NCBI GenBank assembly: GCA_031772625.1
Contig: CM062810.1
Span: forward strand, 704,232,358 to 704,296,357
DNA from: Pinus tabuliformis
Lineage: Eukaryota; Streptophyta; Pinopsida; Pinales; Pinaceae
Length of the DNA stretch: 64,000 nucleotides
Reading direction: 5' to 3'
This document shows, piece by piece, positions 9,944 to 22,402 of the stretch (the stretch's first letter is position 1; each line of letters starts with the position of its first letter). A program made the translations under genes and the position numbers. The notes under the pieces are model-generated. The model saw only the letters and a program-made list of their open reading frames with translations. It made no database searches and was not told the origin of the DNA.

Positions 9944-12900
9944 CTATGCAATGGTGTCAGGATGGAAGCTGACTCTAGCCTCCATGGAATCTGGGTACAC
10001 TCACTTGGAACCGGTTTGCATTTCCTTCTTGTGCAAGAGAAACATCGTGTTGATTTAGACAGGGCCACCAATGTACTTGTGCATGTTTTGTCTATTTACT
10101 TCAAGTTAATCCTTGATGGCTACCTGTCTCAATCGTTCCAAGTATTCTTCAATCTCTTGCATAACCTGATTCTTGCGCTTGACCTCCGTGAGTGAGTCAA
10201 CTTCTGGGCTCCCTTATGATTTCACCAAGAAGTACAGGTTGTTGTACAAATGTGCATATGAGGCCTGAGTGTTGATATTGAATGAGGTGAGTTATTTATT
10301 ATTCTGGATAAGTGTCTGAACCTTTGCCTTCTCCAACTCTACCTCTTGCCTTGTTTTCTTACCCAAGTTAAGCGGTTCCCCTTTATATTGCATTGACCAT
10401 TCATGCAAGGTAATGATGGAATATTATACATTCCTGAGAGTTTTGACAAAATATTTACACTTCTGCTACAAGCCATGCAAGGGGACAACTGCCTTACGCA
10501 CGGTGACGAGCTCCTCATAAATGTTCTATATGGTCTCTCCAATTGTGAATACTTCACCGAGTATCGTTTCCTTCAGTTCTTCTAAATGGACCTATGTGGA
10601 AGTTTCATTTTATACCTCTTCTCAGAATTGTTCAAACTCTTTCCTAGCAGGTTGCAAGTTCTTTGCTAATTTTTTTTCTTAGCCATCAAATAATTTGTGT
10701 TTGACTTTAAAGCACGTGTGAAGGCCAAGTTGGTTGCAGCGATGACACCTAAATTTCTTCTAAGTGTCGGTCAGAATCACCCTTCTCTGATGAATGCAAG
10801 AGATGCGAGATCGTTCGAAAAATGTTTCTTTCTCTCTTATACAATATTTTCCTAAATCTCGTCATAAGTCAAATTATACATGTCCATAATTGGACCATCA
10901 TCAAGAGGAACAATATCCTCTTCCTCGCTTGGAGCTTGCTCTGCTGGAGGATGGGGAGACCGAATGGTGACTTGTTGTGTACTAGGAATCAGGTCAACCT
11001 ATTGATTCTGTGGCTCTAGTTCCTCCTCCATGTTTTGGATTTAAATCAACTCCTCTATCTCTTGAGCGATTTCTTTATCCTACATCTGTTTTCTATCCTG
11101 ATCTGACCGCTAGTTATGTTCTATCTCCCTAGCTTGTTTCCGCGCTATTTCTTCTGCTATTACTTTTCGCTTTTCTCCTTCTTCCTACTTATGCCCTTCT
11201 TCTTCCAATCTCTTTTTCTCTCGTTCTTCCCTCTGCTTTTATTTTTCTTCCTGTTCCCACTATTTCCTCTTCTTCTCCACTGCTATAGCTGCTATCATAA
11301 TGACTAGATATTCTTTCATCGTATGGCTTCACTCTCCCCATAGAATATGCACAACTTTCCTCTTTCCCTTCTCACACAATAGGTTGCGTTCTTCTGCCAG
11401 TACTGCCTCTGGAGTGACTTCCTTCTGCAAAGTAATCTATGGTGTTCTTGCAAAATTGATTGGCTCGTAGAAATTGGATGGATTGTAACAATTATTCCAT
11501 GGTTCCTCCTCCATCCATTGAAAGGTCTCGCTTAGCCACTAATAATGAATCCTCACACAATGGTCTCTACAAACATTATAGGGATCATATGGATTGAGGT
11601 CCAGAGAACCAAATGCAAATTTTTATATCGCCTTTCCTTTGGTATCTGCAACTTTCAAATTCTTAATCTTGTAGAATTCTATTTGCATAGGAAGAGAATT
11701 CCAAGGTTCTTTCTTCTTCTTATGCAAAGTTTATTACAACCCTCTGGAGAGATGATACGCAACTTCTTGAATGACTAGCTTATCAGTGGAATACCTCGGT
11801 AAAAGATGGGGAGACTTTTGTCCGCTGAGCACCCTGAGGAAATCATTAGGGGATTTTTGAGGACTAAAATGGGCCTCCTAAGGAAATTATAAAATAATAG
11901 TGGAATAATAAAATAAAATTAGATTACATCATCCAATTTTAGAGGGAAAAAAGGAAAAAACTATTTTTGCAACTTGTATTTTCAACTTATCTCCCAATGG
12001 GTTTACTCAAATTTTGAGCAGAAACACTCGTTGGATGCAAAATTTTATTCCTCATCTAAGTAGTACCCATGTTTCATAATTTATATTGACCCTAGTACAC
12101 GAAAAATGAGAAATACATGTAAAATATGATTTCAATCATGTTTTTTCATGTATTTCTCAGTTTTCATGTAGCAGGGTCCATCGAAAGTATGCAACATGAG
12201 TACTCCTTAGATGAGGAATTAAATTTTTCATCCAACGAGTACTCCCACTCGAAGTTTGAGTAAAACCATAGGGAGATAAGTTGAAAATACGAGTTGAAAA
12301 TGTAGTTTTATTATTTTTTACTTTTTTACTCCAAATATGGTGAATCATCCCCCATGGTTGACCTCATTATCTTGAATCCTATTGGTTCTTCTAAAGTTTA
12401 TTTTGGTTGTAAATTTTTCTTAGAAGGTCCATTTTAGACCTCAAAATTCCCCTAATGTGCCATCTGGTGAGGCAAACGAATATGTTATTTGTGATACTGC
12501 TTCCATTGCCCCATGTGACATGCAAGGTGGCTCTTCCTCAAAGATCAACTTGTACAATAGAATGAGGATGTGATCAGTTAGATTCTCCATTGCTCCTTTG
12601 TGGCTGCACTTCTAAAGCAACTTGCAATAAGTGTACATGGCAGGCTCCCGTGGTGTCCAAGTCCAATTCATGCCAGGGAATGCATTGTGTGCACAGATTG
12701 CTTCTAGTAAATATGCGGACATATAAAATCTATCTTGCCCACCCTTAGGGGGATTAAGGGAATTAGATACATGGAACCACAACTATTGAGCCAACAAATA
12801 TGACCAATTGAATGGTTTACCTTTTTTCACAACCTGGTCCAGTAAGAAATTCCACCCTTCAATAAAGGTCTCAGTGCTCTGTTGGCCGTAGATTTTGCAA

Positions 12901-13313
12901 CATAGGATTATCAACAGTTGATAAGCCCTCCTGAGAGATATTTTATTGTAGGTGTTTGTGGGTGTCTGACGAAACTTTTTTGGCTCTTTCACCTAACCTT
13001 TAACAATATCCTTGGTGCTCAAGTAGTTGGTTTTCACATAGAAGTAGGAATCCATGAGCGATTTTGGCTTAGGAAAATGGTACATGAGATGATAGTCTAT
13101 TGCCAGAAAAGAAGGAAGGCTCTGTTTGCTAGCTCTATTGAGAGTCATAGTCTTTGGATTTGTATATGATAGTATCCAACTGACAACTTTTGTGCATGGA
13201 AAAGCTGGATATCTACATGAAATCCTGTGTAGCCCTGACCGTTGGACATTGACATACACATGTCGGTCTTCAAAATAAGCTTTGAAGGTTCTCGCTGAGA
13301 AAATTTCTTTCAC
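9944..13313 (-). pseudogene. Decayed coding region of an unidentified LTR-element-like protein
   Basis: Minus-strand frames can be followed from about 13313 down to about 10300 with many stops and shifts. The upper part (13313-12157) gives stretches such as the 106-codon frame 13313-12993, then KGKPFNWSYLLAQ and FYMSAYLLEAICAHNAFPG, which look like a real globular protein. The middle (11450-11050) is strongly E/K/R-rich coiled coil (EEREKKRLEEE). The lower part is badly broken. No protease, RT or integrase motif seen. Its position upstream of a polypurine tract and LTR suggests a gag or accessory protein of a large retroelement. I do not recognise the family. Confidence 0.4.
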
Positions 13314-13334
13314 CTTCTACCATGTGATACCTTA

Positions 13335-14903
13335 TTCCTTTTCTACAAACAGGTGAGTTTCTGATTATATTGGAAAGTAAATTTGCATATTATCAACTTA
13401 CTCCAAGTAAATTGGGATCCCAGTCTGGTACATCGATCCCTATACAAAAACTCACCCTGATAAACTCAAACCTTACACTACTTTGACCCCGGTTCAACCT
13501 ATTGTTCCTACCCTTCATTTTCTTTAGTTCCACAACAACCTAAACAGAAACCTACTCCTATTGTGAAAGAATTTGGTGAGGGGGAAAAATCCCAGAAAAA
13601 GGGAACCAAGGACAAGGCATCCTAACCAACTCCATCTCTTCCGAAGCTTCCAAATCCTACTCCTCCATGTGCTTTGTGTGATTTTGTTGGTCATCTGACC
13701 AATAATTGTCTTTAACTCCCTCATATCAAGAATTTGGTCTCTGATACCTTCCCTAATTCTAACATTCCTGAGGTCCATGTCACCCTACCCGAGGCAGCTA
13801 AGAAGAACAAATCATTACGCATGAATCACATTTGTGTTTTGTGTGATAATTATGGCCATTATTCTCATCATTGTCCCCGTCTCGAATACTTTCATGATAC
13901 ACATAAATTTCTTCATGGATTAGAGGCCGCTCGTAGTGATTCAACCTCTTTTCTACCTGCGGGTTCTAGTTCCACTCATATACCAGAGCAGGAGGTCTTT
14001 TAAACACCCATCGTGATCCATCCCCCTCATATCGAGATGATGGATAGTATTGTTCCTATTCTCTACCTATCGTCATCCATGGGATCGATATATTAGGACT
14101 CTCTAGACGTCTCCTATTTTGATTTTTTCGAACCTTCTTTGACAAACACTTCAAACTCAACATCGGTAGATGTCACATCTATTAGGCACCTATCTCCCAG
14201 CCTTCACGAAGCGTATGTGAACCTTGTCTCTCATGAAGATGCCTCATGTAGCTCCTCGTCATCATATGGTCTCTCTTCCTCCAGTCCCCCCATCTTCCAT
14301 TTTGATGAATATATCATGGAAGCCATGACCACCCTTGATTATCATTGGGACGATATGCACCATCGTGCGTACTTCCTTTTGTAGCAAACCCATGACCAAT
14401 ATGTTGTGGAGTCCAAAGACTTCATCCACAGTGAGGTCTATTGGTTCAATAACCCCTTACTTCAAACTCATGAATTTGATCCACATCCACCTTGTGGTCG
14501 TTAAATTTCCACCCAATGTTTGGGTAAGGGGGCATCCATTTCTGTGAGTCTAAGAGAAGCAATCCTTCTCGACCCTCCTAGTGCATATAGCAGTGTCGAC
14601 TCTAGTACCATTATTATTCCCCATTCTGAAGAACCTATAGAGTCTCATATCACTTCATATCATGCTAGGGATTATCCACTTAATCATGCCTCCATATTAC
14701 ATCAAAAACCTAGTCCCTTAGACAATGTTGTTTTTCAACCACCATGTCGTCTAGGTGAGCATCAGTTCATTATTTCCAAATCCACTCTTTGGTATGGTGA
14801 TACCATGTATGTGAACCCAAAAATTCATTCCATCAGATTCATATACGTAGTACCAATCGATATTGGTAATCCACCATTTCCTTTCTCCTACTACATCCAC
14901 TAG
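13335..14903 (+). pseudogene. Retroelement gag with two zinc knuckles (degenerate)
   Basis: Plus-strand frames encode a proline/serine-rich region, then CALCDFVGHLTNNC (about 13670-13711) and CVLCDNYGHYSHHC (about 13834-13875), both CX2CX4HX4C zinc knuckles, the nucleic-acid-binding signature of gag. The best continuous frame is 13734-14003. Further frames (14139-14384; 14520-14903) carry acidic and serine-rich stretches such as the EYIMEAMTTLDYHWDDMHHR segment. Several stops separate the pieces. No pol follows, so this is a gag-only relic. It is head-to-head with the decayed minus-strand region. Confidence 0.6.
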
Positions 14904-17030
14904 TTCTTCCCATAAGAAGAAATCCATAACATAAAAAATGGCGAACCACATTATCAAAATGTGTTTGGAGTCCACTACTCTAAATAGATATAGCATGCCC
15001 ATAGTATGCTACATATTTTCATACATATCCTTATCATCCTCTTCAGGATCTTGTGCTAGTTGAACTAGATGCTTGAATCCCTTATTTGAGCACCTGGAAC
15101 ATAATGGCACTCCACAAACACATCCAGCTAGGGGCATCATTCACAACTTTTCATACCTGATCAGTCCCTTCCATCATCACATGTTGGGGGAAATTATCTC
15201 ATGCTTAGGGGCATTATGGCCCCTAGCCAACTTCTCACTTGATTAACATAAGTCTCGGTCTAGACCCCAACGATCTAGGTATGGTCGATTATTCTCCCAT
15301 TCTTTGGATAGTTTGTCCTACCAGCCTCTTCGACGAGCCATATACACATCACATATCGTAGATGCTTGATATCATATCTTCAACTATTCTACTCTACGTG
15401 ATACCACACTTGCCACCTAGTCCCCATGTTTGAATTGATGGGTGTGGATGATCCTAAACCTTCTCTAATAATTCATTCCTGTACTCCTTTCCTACCTTGA
15501 TTCTTCACCAGGAACCATTATTCCAAGAAGCATTAAGACCATCTTTAGACAAGTAAGGTCACTTACCTAAATGTCATAGATACGAAATCTGACGTTCGGT
15601 TTGTCTACTATGATATCATCAATATTTAGGGCCTTCTCCTGCTCTCCAAATTCTCTAATAGTTCACTATGAAAATGAATTGGATTTGGGGGCAAGAAGCC
15701 CTTTTATAGGAAAAACTCTCATTTTTCCATCACCCATTGCAACCAAACTGTAGCTCTATTTGACAAAGTGTCAGCATCATTGGAAAGTTCTCACTGATTT
15801 ATATAATGGCTCTCCCTTTGTTTTTGGTAATAAAATACTTCACCAGGAAGCCACCTTTTCCATTAGGTCTCACTTTGTCACCTATCAAAATTGAATTTCT
15901 TCATTTGAGTAATCTATACTCTCATAACACTTTAACCATGCATGGGTTGACTCACGTGTCAATTTTTTTCATGAGTAACCATCATTTAATCATGTTTTTA
16001 TGGTCCCCTCTGAGCCTCTCCCATGTGGCAACATCATCGAGTCACCCTTATTCAGAGCATTTGAGATGAGTCACCCTTACATATATGGAGTCTGTTTCAA
16101 GTCCCCTTGAGTCCAGTTACAATATTACGTACATCTTTGTGTCTCATCCATCTCATCACGTTCATATTTGGCTTCCAGCTATATTTCTCCACCTTTGAAA
16201 ATCCCTTGTTTGAGAAATTGACCATCCCCTATGGAATTGAGTCAGCCGCTGCTAGGTCAACCATGCATGTCATGATCTGACAAGGGAAGTCGTAAGTCCA
16301 CCACTCATGTTTTTTCCTTCCATAATCATCCCTGGTTTCAATCCATCAATCACTCTAACATGATACCTTTTTCCTTTATTAAGGATTCCTCACTGCCTTA
16401 ACTTTGGCGAACCCTCTTCTGTCAACTTCAACACATTTATTCCAAAAGTGTGGTCTAGATGGCAATCTACCTTGGTTCCAACCTTCATCTTTGTTCGGTG
16501 CCTTGGATCAAGCAAAGGGAAACACCATTTCCATTTGACTTGGTTGTTTCTCACATGCTCGATGCCAACTCATTATTGCACGATTGAGATTCATACACTT
16601 GATGGTTCGATGATCCAGGCAATTGTACCAGTGATTTTTGGGTGTGTGAGATGTTCCAAACCTCATGAGGTGGTGACCCTTCAGGTAGCCCCCCACATGC
16701 CTAGATGTCCATAAATGTTGATCAATCATCAAATGTAGTGCCCTTGATGTGATGGGTTCCTTTTTAGCTGCTTACAATGCTCACAACATGCATGTCTCCT
16801 TCAGATGATCCATTCAAATCTTCAGAACCCTTTCATGTGTAGCAGGGATTCTTTGGTTGTGATCCCCCCTCACCATGTCATATTAAGTGGAATTATGTCT
16901 CACGTACTCAGATGTTATTGTATACAATCCTGAGCTTTGTCTTTCCAGGCACATTATGTATATGGGATCCATTGTATTATTTTCTGGCCCATTGATTCCA
17001 ACATATCATGTATCATGTACTTTGTAGAGC
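14904..17030. other. Unresolved element-derived DNA without a gene
   Basis: Short frames in several phases, none above about 90 codons and none with a recognisable domain. A TATA-like CCTATAAAAGGG on the minus strand near 15700 could belong to an LTR promoter. I could not define ends. Confidence 0.4.
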
Positions 17031-18240
17031 AGTCCCACATTGTTGGGCTCACCATTATTCTTTATACTCAGTTATCTCGAAGGGTACAGGTATGCCTCCC
17101 TCGCCTCATTTGCGATCATGTACTCCAACATAAAAGGAGACTTCTATCAGTTTAGTAGGTCTCGCCCCTTCCATTTTTTTCCTTCCTTGCGTTGCTTCAA
17201 CTCTCTCTCTCTCTCTCTCTTTGACTCCCCTTTGATGTCTCATCGAAGTGTAACCTACAATGTATTTCAGTCATATGATTTTTCTCCTAACACTCATACG
17301 TTGGGGACCAATCTGTTATCACCAAAAAATCATCACCTAGCCATTTCTAACTAGGTGGATTGAAATACACCATGTACGATTAATTTTACCATAGTAAAAA
17401 CACTTTCACCATGGGAAATAGTTTAGTAAACCATTTTATTAAATTATTTTTTATTATAATTTAAAACCCCATGAAAATAATTGAATAAATAATTATTTAT
17501 TTAGTTTTCTCTAGGAATAATTATTAAATCATCATTTGATAATTATTCCTTGTCACATTTGACTAAATCACCTATGAATAATTCAATATATCACTATTTA
17601 TTTATTATTCATTAATTCTATTATTGGAATAATTGTTAAATCACTATTTAATAATTATTTCAATTTCACACCATTCTTAATCCTTGCGAAATAATTAATA
17701 AATAATTTTATTTGTTAATTATTTATAAATAAAGATATTTGACCATTTTGAATATATTTTCCCTCTCCAAAAAATATAATAAAGTATTCCTAACGGTTAG
17801 ATTGCTTTGGTCAATATTCTTTTATTTTTTTCCATTTTCGAGATCAATCCAATACTTTGTTATAAATAAGAGGGTTTTCCATTCATTCTTCACCATGATC
17901 ATTATCATCATCACCATTATCGTCTTCTTACATTTGAGCTCCCACTTGAGTTCTACACATTGTTTTGGGTTTTTCACATATTGAGAGAAAGAGAGAATTG
18001 ATTACTGAAGCATCAATGACATCAAAGGACCCGTCCCACGGAGGGGGATTTGCAGAACCTTTTTGTAGATCTCCTTCACCAGGTGTTATCAATAAAGATT
18101 ATTATTCATTTAAAAGTCTTTCCATATTGGGTTATTACATTGGATATATATTGTTGTTTGCTGTTTTGGAACGCATCTCTTTTTGTTGCAGGTTTTTCTC
18201 GTTTTGTTATTGTAGATCTTAAGTGTAAGCAACCACTAAT
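17031..18240 (+). repeat. Possible LTR (plus strand), low confidence
   Basis: Contains a promoter-like TATAAATAAG at 17861-17870 followed by an ATCATCATCACC-rich stretch, and it lies downstream of the plus-strand gag. A CT microsatellite at 17199-17222 lies in the upstream half. No partner copy in the window and no clean TG...CA ends, so the LTR reading is inference. Confidence 0.3.
17199..17222 (+). repeat. CT dinucleotide microsatellite
   Basis: Ten to eleven uninterrupted CT units, followed by TTTGACTCC. Confidence 0.9.
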
Positions 18241-18289
18241 TATTGTTAGGGTCACTTGTCACCAGTGACTTAAGTGAGAATTTTTTGGT

Positions 18290-18671
18290 ACACCTTCCAA
18301 TAAATTTCATATTAATAGCGCACCCTCCCCCCCCCACCCCCGAGAAATCAGTCATGTAAGTCCTCTTTCTATAACTATTTTATCACCTTTTTCCTCTCAC
18401 CAGTTTACTACTACGTGAATTAATCAATAGGAGTAAGAAATATCCAACATTAACTTGTGGCCATATCTCTTTCAAGCAAGTGTAGCTTTAACATTAATTT
18501 CCAGATTCCTTTATTTTATTAACAACATAATAAATACAAATTTAGATTTAACATTTGTCAATAATACAACATCGATAAACTTGTTCCAAATATGTCTTTA
18601 AATTTGAAGTAACAATCACACTTATTCATACACAAATTTACAACATAAAATCCAAGTCAAAGGGTATCACA
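18290..18671 (-). repeat. Start of the 3' LTR of gypsy-2 (truncated)
   Basis: Homologous in the same orientation to 45665-46147, sharing GCAAGTCCTC(T)TT, CCAACATTAACTTG and the ACAAATTTA blocks. On the minus strand both start TGTGATA. Immediately before this copy (minus strand) is GGGGGAGGA, a polypurine tract. Read as the beginning of the 3' LTR of the large minus-strand gypsy element whose 5' LTR starts at 46147. It fades at about 18290, where plus-strand element DNA begins. Confidence 0.6.
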
Positions 18672-18681
18672 TCCTCCCCCA
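18672..18681 (-). other. Polypurine tract of gypsy-2
   Basis: Reads TGGGGGAGGA on the minus strand directly before the LTR start TGTGATA; it would prime plus-strand DNA synthesis. It is separated from the rest of gypsy-2 by the gypsy-1 insertion. Confidence 0.55.
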
Positions 18682-19018
18682 TGTTATGCAACCAACTCAC
18701 AAACTAGAAGAAAAGATAGATCAACGACTTCAAAAGTAGCCTCTTCGAGGGGGAATCCTCCTTTATATTACAAAAATGAACAATTCTCGGATGATTCAAA
18801 TGATAAAACCTCATTTCTATATATAGGAGTCTAAGGGGCCACAATATAATGAGAGATGAAATAACAATAATAATGTAAGGGCACAACAATAACAATAGTG
18901 GGCTTCTATGGGGCACAATAATAACAATATGGGGACTACATGAGCACAACAATAACAATAAGGGGGCTATACTAATAATAAAAATGAGGGAATACACTAG
19001 TATTATAGGAACCTAACA
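18682..19018 (-). repeat. gypsy-1 3' LTR
   Basis: 337 bp, TG...CA ends, with a TATA-type box (TATATATAG on the minus strand, near 18820) and the repeated GGGCACAATAATAACAATA motif in plus-strand reading. Partner at 22403-22739 has equal length and many scattered substitutions, so the insertion is not recent. Confidence 0.88.
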
Positions 19019-19265
19019 TGCCCCTCTCCTTAAAAAAAGTGTTGTCCTCAACTCTTGAGTAGTTATGGATACTTTTGTATAAAATTATCATCCTCCCATT
19101 TGGAATCATCAGTGGGTAAGTTCTTGCACTTGATGAGATACTCTAAAATTGATCAATTTTGTAGCCATCGAGTTCTTATTTTTGTGACTGCTTTAGGTTC
19201 AAATACAAATTTTCCTTCCTCATCTGGAAATATTGTTTGAACTGTGAGCTTGTCACCTATGACCT
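19019..19265 (-). pseudogene. gypsy-1 chromodomain remnant and polypurine tract
   Basis: Minus-strand reading gives KKVIGDKL, then KIRTRWLQN, EYLIKCKNLPTDDSKWEDDNF: the aromatic/acidic pattern of a C-terminal chromodomain, which in chromoviruses directs integration to marked chromatin. Stops follow W...LQN and in the last helix. AAGGAGAGGGGCA just before the LTR is the polypurine tract. Confidence 0.75.
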
Positions 19266-19308
19266 TCTTTAAGCATAAAACTAGGTGCACTAGGGAAGAT
19301 GAAGAAAG

Positions 19309-20004
19309 CTACAATTTGTATGCCATAGTATGAATATTTTGCAACACCTTGTAAGGAACATAATACTTTGGTGATAATTTATTATCCTTCTTAGCTTGCT
19401 TGAGGGACATTTGTTTGTATGGTTGTAGCCATAAAAATACCCAGTCGCCTACATCAAAACTTCTTTCGCTGCGATGTTGATCTGCTTGTTGTTTCATTCT
19501 ATTCTGCACCAAAGTGAGATTATCCTTTAAGAGTTGGAGAACTTGTTGTTGATGCTTGATGTGATCTTCCACTACTTGAACCTTAGAATTTTCTCTTAAA
19601 GATGATGTGATGGACTGTGGATGATATCCTGAATGAAGATCAAACTTTGTGAAGTAAATTGCTCCATGTAATTCATCCAATAATTCATAAATTACATGAA
19701 TGGGAAATTTATCTTTAATAGTGAGCTTGTTGAGCTCCCTATAATCTAGACACATGCACCATGATCCATCCTTCTTTTGCACCAATACTACAGGAGCAGA
19801 GAAAGAACTTTGACTAGGTTGAATTATACCAAACTCTAGCATTTCTGCAACCATACATTCAATTTCACTCTTTTGGGCATAAGGATATTTGTGAGGCCTA
19901 ATGTTTGGAGGAACACTTCCTGGAATCAAATGAATAGCATGATCATGATCACAAATAGGTGGGAGGCCTTTGGGAGTCTCAAATACCTTGGTATGATTGT
20001 CCAA
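19309..20004 (-). pseudogene. gypsy-1 RT N-terminus fused in frame to integrase C-terminus
   Basis: The 231-codon frame starts with the RT entry region: SAPVVLVQKKDGSWCMCLDYRELN (residues about 69-92) and FTKFDLHSGYH (about 118-128), the first catalytic-aspartate motif. It then passes directly, at about residue 128-131 (near 19620), into the post-core integrase tail (NRMKQQADQHRSERSFDVGD, FLWLQPYKQ, LSPKYYVPYKVLQ). The second RT motif (the DD box), RNase H, and the HHCC and DDE parts of integrase are absent. Comparison with gypsy-3 shows that roughly 2 kb is missing. The product could not polymerise or integrate. Confidence 0.85.
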
Positions 20005-20085
20005 GAATTTTTTTAGATCTGGAGAAATAGATGATTTTGATGTTTGAACCTCTAATGAGCATAATTTTGCTACTACACCCTATTG

Positions 20086-20562
20086 TTATTTCTTTAGAAG
20101 ATTTGTCAGGCCATTAGAATTGATTATCTTTCCTGGTTTCCCTGTGATACCCCTTAATTCAACTTCCATTCCTTCCCAAAAAAAATTCAAGAAACGTTCT
20201 TGGAAATTAAAAGCTATCGTACCCAAATATTGTAACCATTGGACTCCTAGTACAACATTAACATACCATATTGGAATGGAAATAATTGGACTATTCAAGA
20301 CATATTCTCTCATGGATAGATTAATATTACGACACTTTCCAGAGAGATTTATGGTTCCTCCATTTTCAACCATCACTTGACACTCTGGTGCTAGATATAG
20401 GAAGAAATTCAATTCCTTGGCTATCTTACAATGAATTAAATTATGGGTACTACCCGAATCAATCGACACTATTACTTGATTCTTCTTGACATGTCCTTCT
20501 ATATTGAGAGTTTGAGGAGTGGTAATTCTTGCCAATTCATTACAAGATATTGTTGAATTCAT
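20086..20562 (-). pseudogene. gypsy-1 protease
   Basis: Retropepsin-type aspartic protease: catalytic VSIDSGSTHNLIH (about residues 30-45) and the second-half pattern VNVVLGVQWLQYLGTI. Cleaves the gag-pol precursor in its family. It ends at a stop before the RT frame that begins near 20004; the same region in gypsy-3 is continuous, so the break is decay. Confidence 0.8.
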
Positions 20563-20571
20563 TTCTTCTTT

Positions 20572-21290
20572 CTATGGGGTTGGTTCCTGTTGTATATCCT
20601 CTTCCTTTGACGTTTCTTGTTCCTTTTCTTGTTCCTTTTCACAATCTATGTAAATGAATTTCTTCTCAGCATACTTATGATGTTTAGTGTATTTGCTATC
20701 ACAACTGTAACAAAGCCCATTTGCTCTTTTTTCTTCCAATTTTTGTGGTGTAAACCTTATAGGTTGTGGAATGCTAGGAGAAACAACGCTTCCATCTTTA
20801 TAATTGTGAGTGGTAGGCTTCTTTGTTGCCATGATTTTTATTTCAATTTTTCATGCCAACCTAAATGCCTTCTCCAATGAATCAGGTTCCCAAAGGCAAA
20901 CCTCATGTTGGATTTTATCCTTTAAAGTCCCTATGAAGGCATCAATCCTATGCTCCTATGGAATATCATTTACCCTTATATTTAATTTTTGGAAGTCCTC
21001 AATGCACTCCACCATTGAACCATTTTGTTTGAGATTTATCAATTGAACAAATAAGTTTTTGCTCTTTGTACCCTCATAGTGTGCTATCATTTCCTCCGTA
21101 AAAATTGACCAAGTGACAATTTGTTTATAAGAGAAAAGCCATCGATACCATACAAATTGATTGGGTTCTAAATATAACTTTGCAATGCATACCTTTTGTG
21201 TGTTTTGCACACTATGGAGATCAAAATATTACTCCATCTGTAGTATCCATGTTACAAGATCCTTGCCATCAAACTTCCTCATATCGATCT
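20572..21290 (-). pseudogene. gypsy-1 gag core and zinc-knuckle remnant
   Basis: The capsid-like gag segment is spread over frames from about 21290 to 20940 (NQFVWYRWLFSYKQ, FVQLINLKQNGSMVE, ECIEDFQKLN). Near 20720-20690 the knuckle reads CYSCDSKYTKHHKYAEK. Compared with gypsy-3 (CYYCDEKYSPGHKCKE) the last zinc ligand Cys is Tyr, so zinc binding is lost. Stops and shifts throughout. Confidence 0.7.
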
Positions 21291-21719
21291 TTAGAATATG
21301 TTGGTTTTCAATCCAACGTTAGAGTCTATGAAATCATGATTAACATTTCTTTTTCTCTCATCATGAGTTTCATCTAATACCTTTTTGGCATTAGGAAGCA
21401 CTTCTTGTAGCAACTTTGTCAAACCTTCCTTCAAAACTTCCATGTATTCTTTTAAACCATTCTTCAAATCTTCCATGTTGCCTTTCATTTTTTCGTCTAT
21501 GTCATCCTTCAAACCTACCATTTCTGATTTTAAACTATTCTTCAAACCATCCATCTTAGATTCCATTTCATTTTTGGTTACTCTTTGTGAGAGCGAAATT
21601 TGTTGCACTTGGTCTTGTAATTTTGATATATCGTGTTGCATTTCTTCCTCTTCTTCATGTGTCATAGTAGAGAATTCTGGTTTCTTACTAAGTGTTTCCA
21701 TTTTCTTGCTTTGAGACAT
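21291..21719 (-). pseudogene. gypsy-1 gag N-terminal coiled coil
   Basis: A 142-codon frame starting MSQSKKME. Residues about 22-110 form a coiled coil with a repeating LKN/LKS..M..LK pattern (KNSLKSEMVGLKDDIDEKMK). Comparable position and helical character to the gypsy-3 gag N-terminus (KIEGHVHSLQSAVKLIELEL). The start is chosen because it is the first ATG after the leader and heads the continuous frame. Confidence 0.7.
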
Positions 21720-22402
21720 TTTGAAATCAAAAAATGATATCTATGATTCACTACATTTTTTGGATCACTTCAAACTGGTTTTTCAAATAAACGTTATGCA
21801 AAATTTTAAAAAAATACATACATTTTCCTTTGTTTTTGGAGTTCGATATTGAAACGTTTGTAACTATGTAATTTCACATCTCCAAATTCTAAAATTTCTT
21901 CTTCTGGTAGATCTTTGATTCCTCTTTCCAATGCCATTAGTCTGATTGAGATTAGTTTTTTCAAGAAAATGTTATGTCGAATCTCCCACGATGACCTGAT
22001 TATGGACTTGTTTAGTAGAGCAAAGATTTACGGGATGACATGTGTCACTATTTCAACCTTCGACTCTGAAATTACTACAATACAACCTAGAGTCTGTGTA
22101 CTTTCAGCCACTTTTACAGAATTCAAACTTGATGCCTGAAACGAAAGTTATGACGATTTTCCCTAGGTCACATGTTTGAGACAGAATTTTGGAGCCCGCA
22201 CAAATGCTAACTTCCTCTGAGCATATCTCTGAAATATAGTGAACCAATATCTAAAATTTTTACACAAATTTCTCTGAGATTTTGTCTCCACGTGGTAAAA
22301 ATTTCATCTTCTGAAGCATCGTAGAAACAAAGTTATAACTGAAATGCCAAAACGTCCTGTTTGAAGAAGCGAAACCCTAGAATCTAAATTTATTATACAA
22401 AA
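21720..22402 (-). other. gypsy-1 leader, primer site not recognisable
   Basis: About 680 bp between the 5' LTR and gag. Where gypsy-3 has AGTGGTATCAGAGC directly after the LTR, this element reads TTTTGTATAATAAATTTAG, so an iMet primer site is absent or destroyed. No ORF. Confidence 0.6.
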
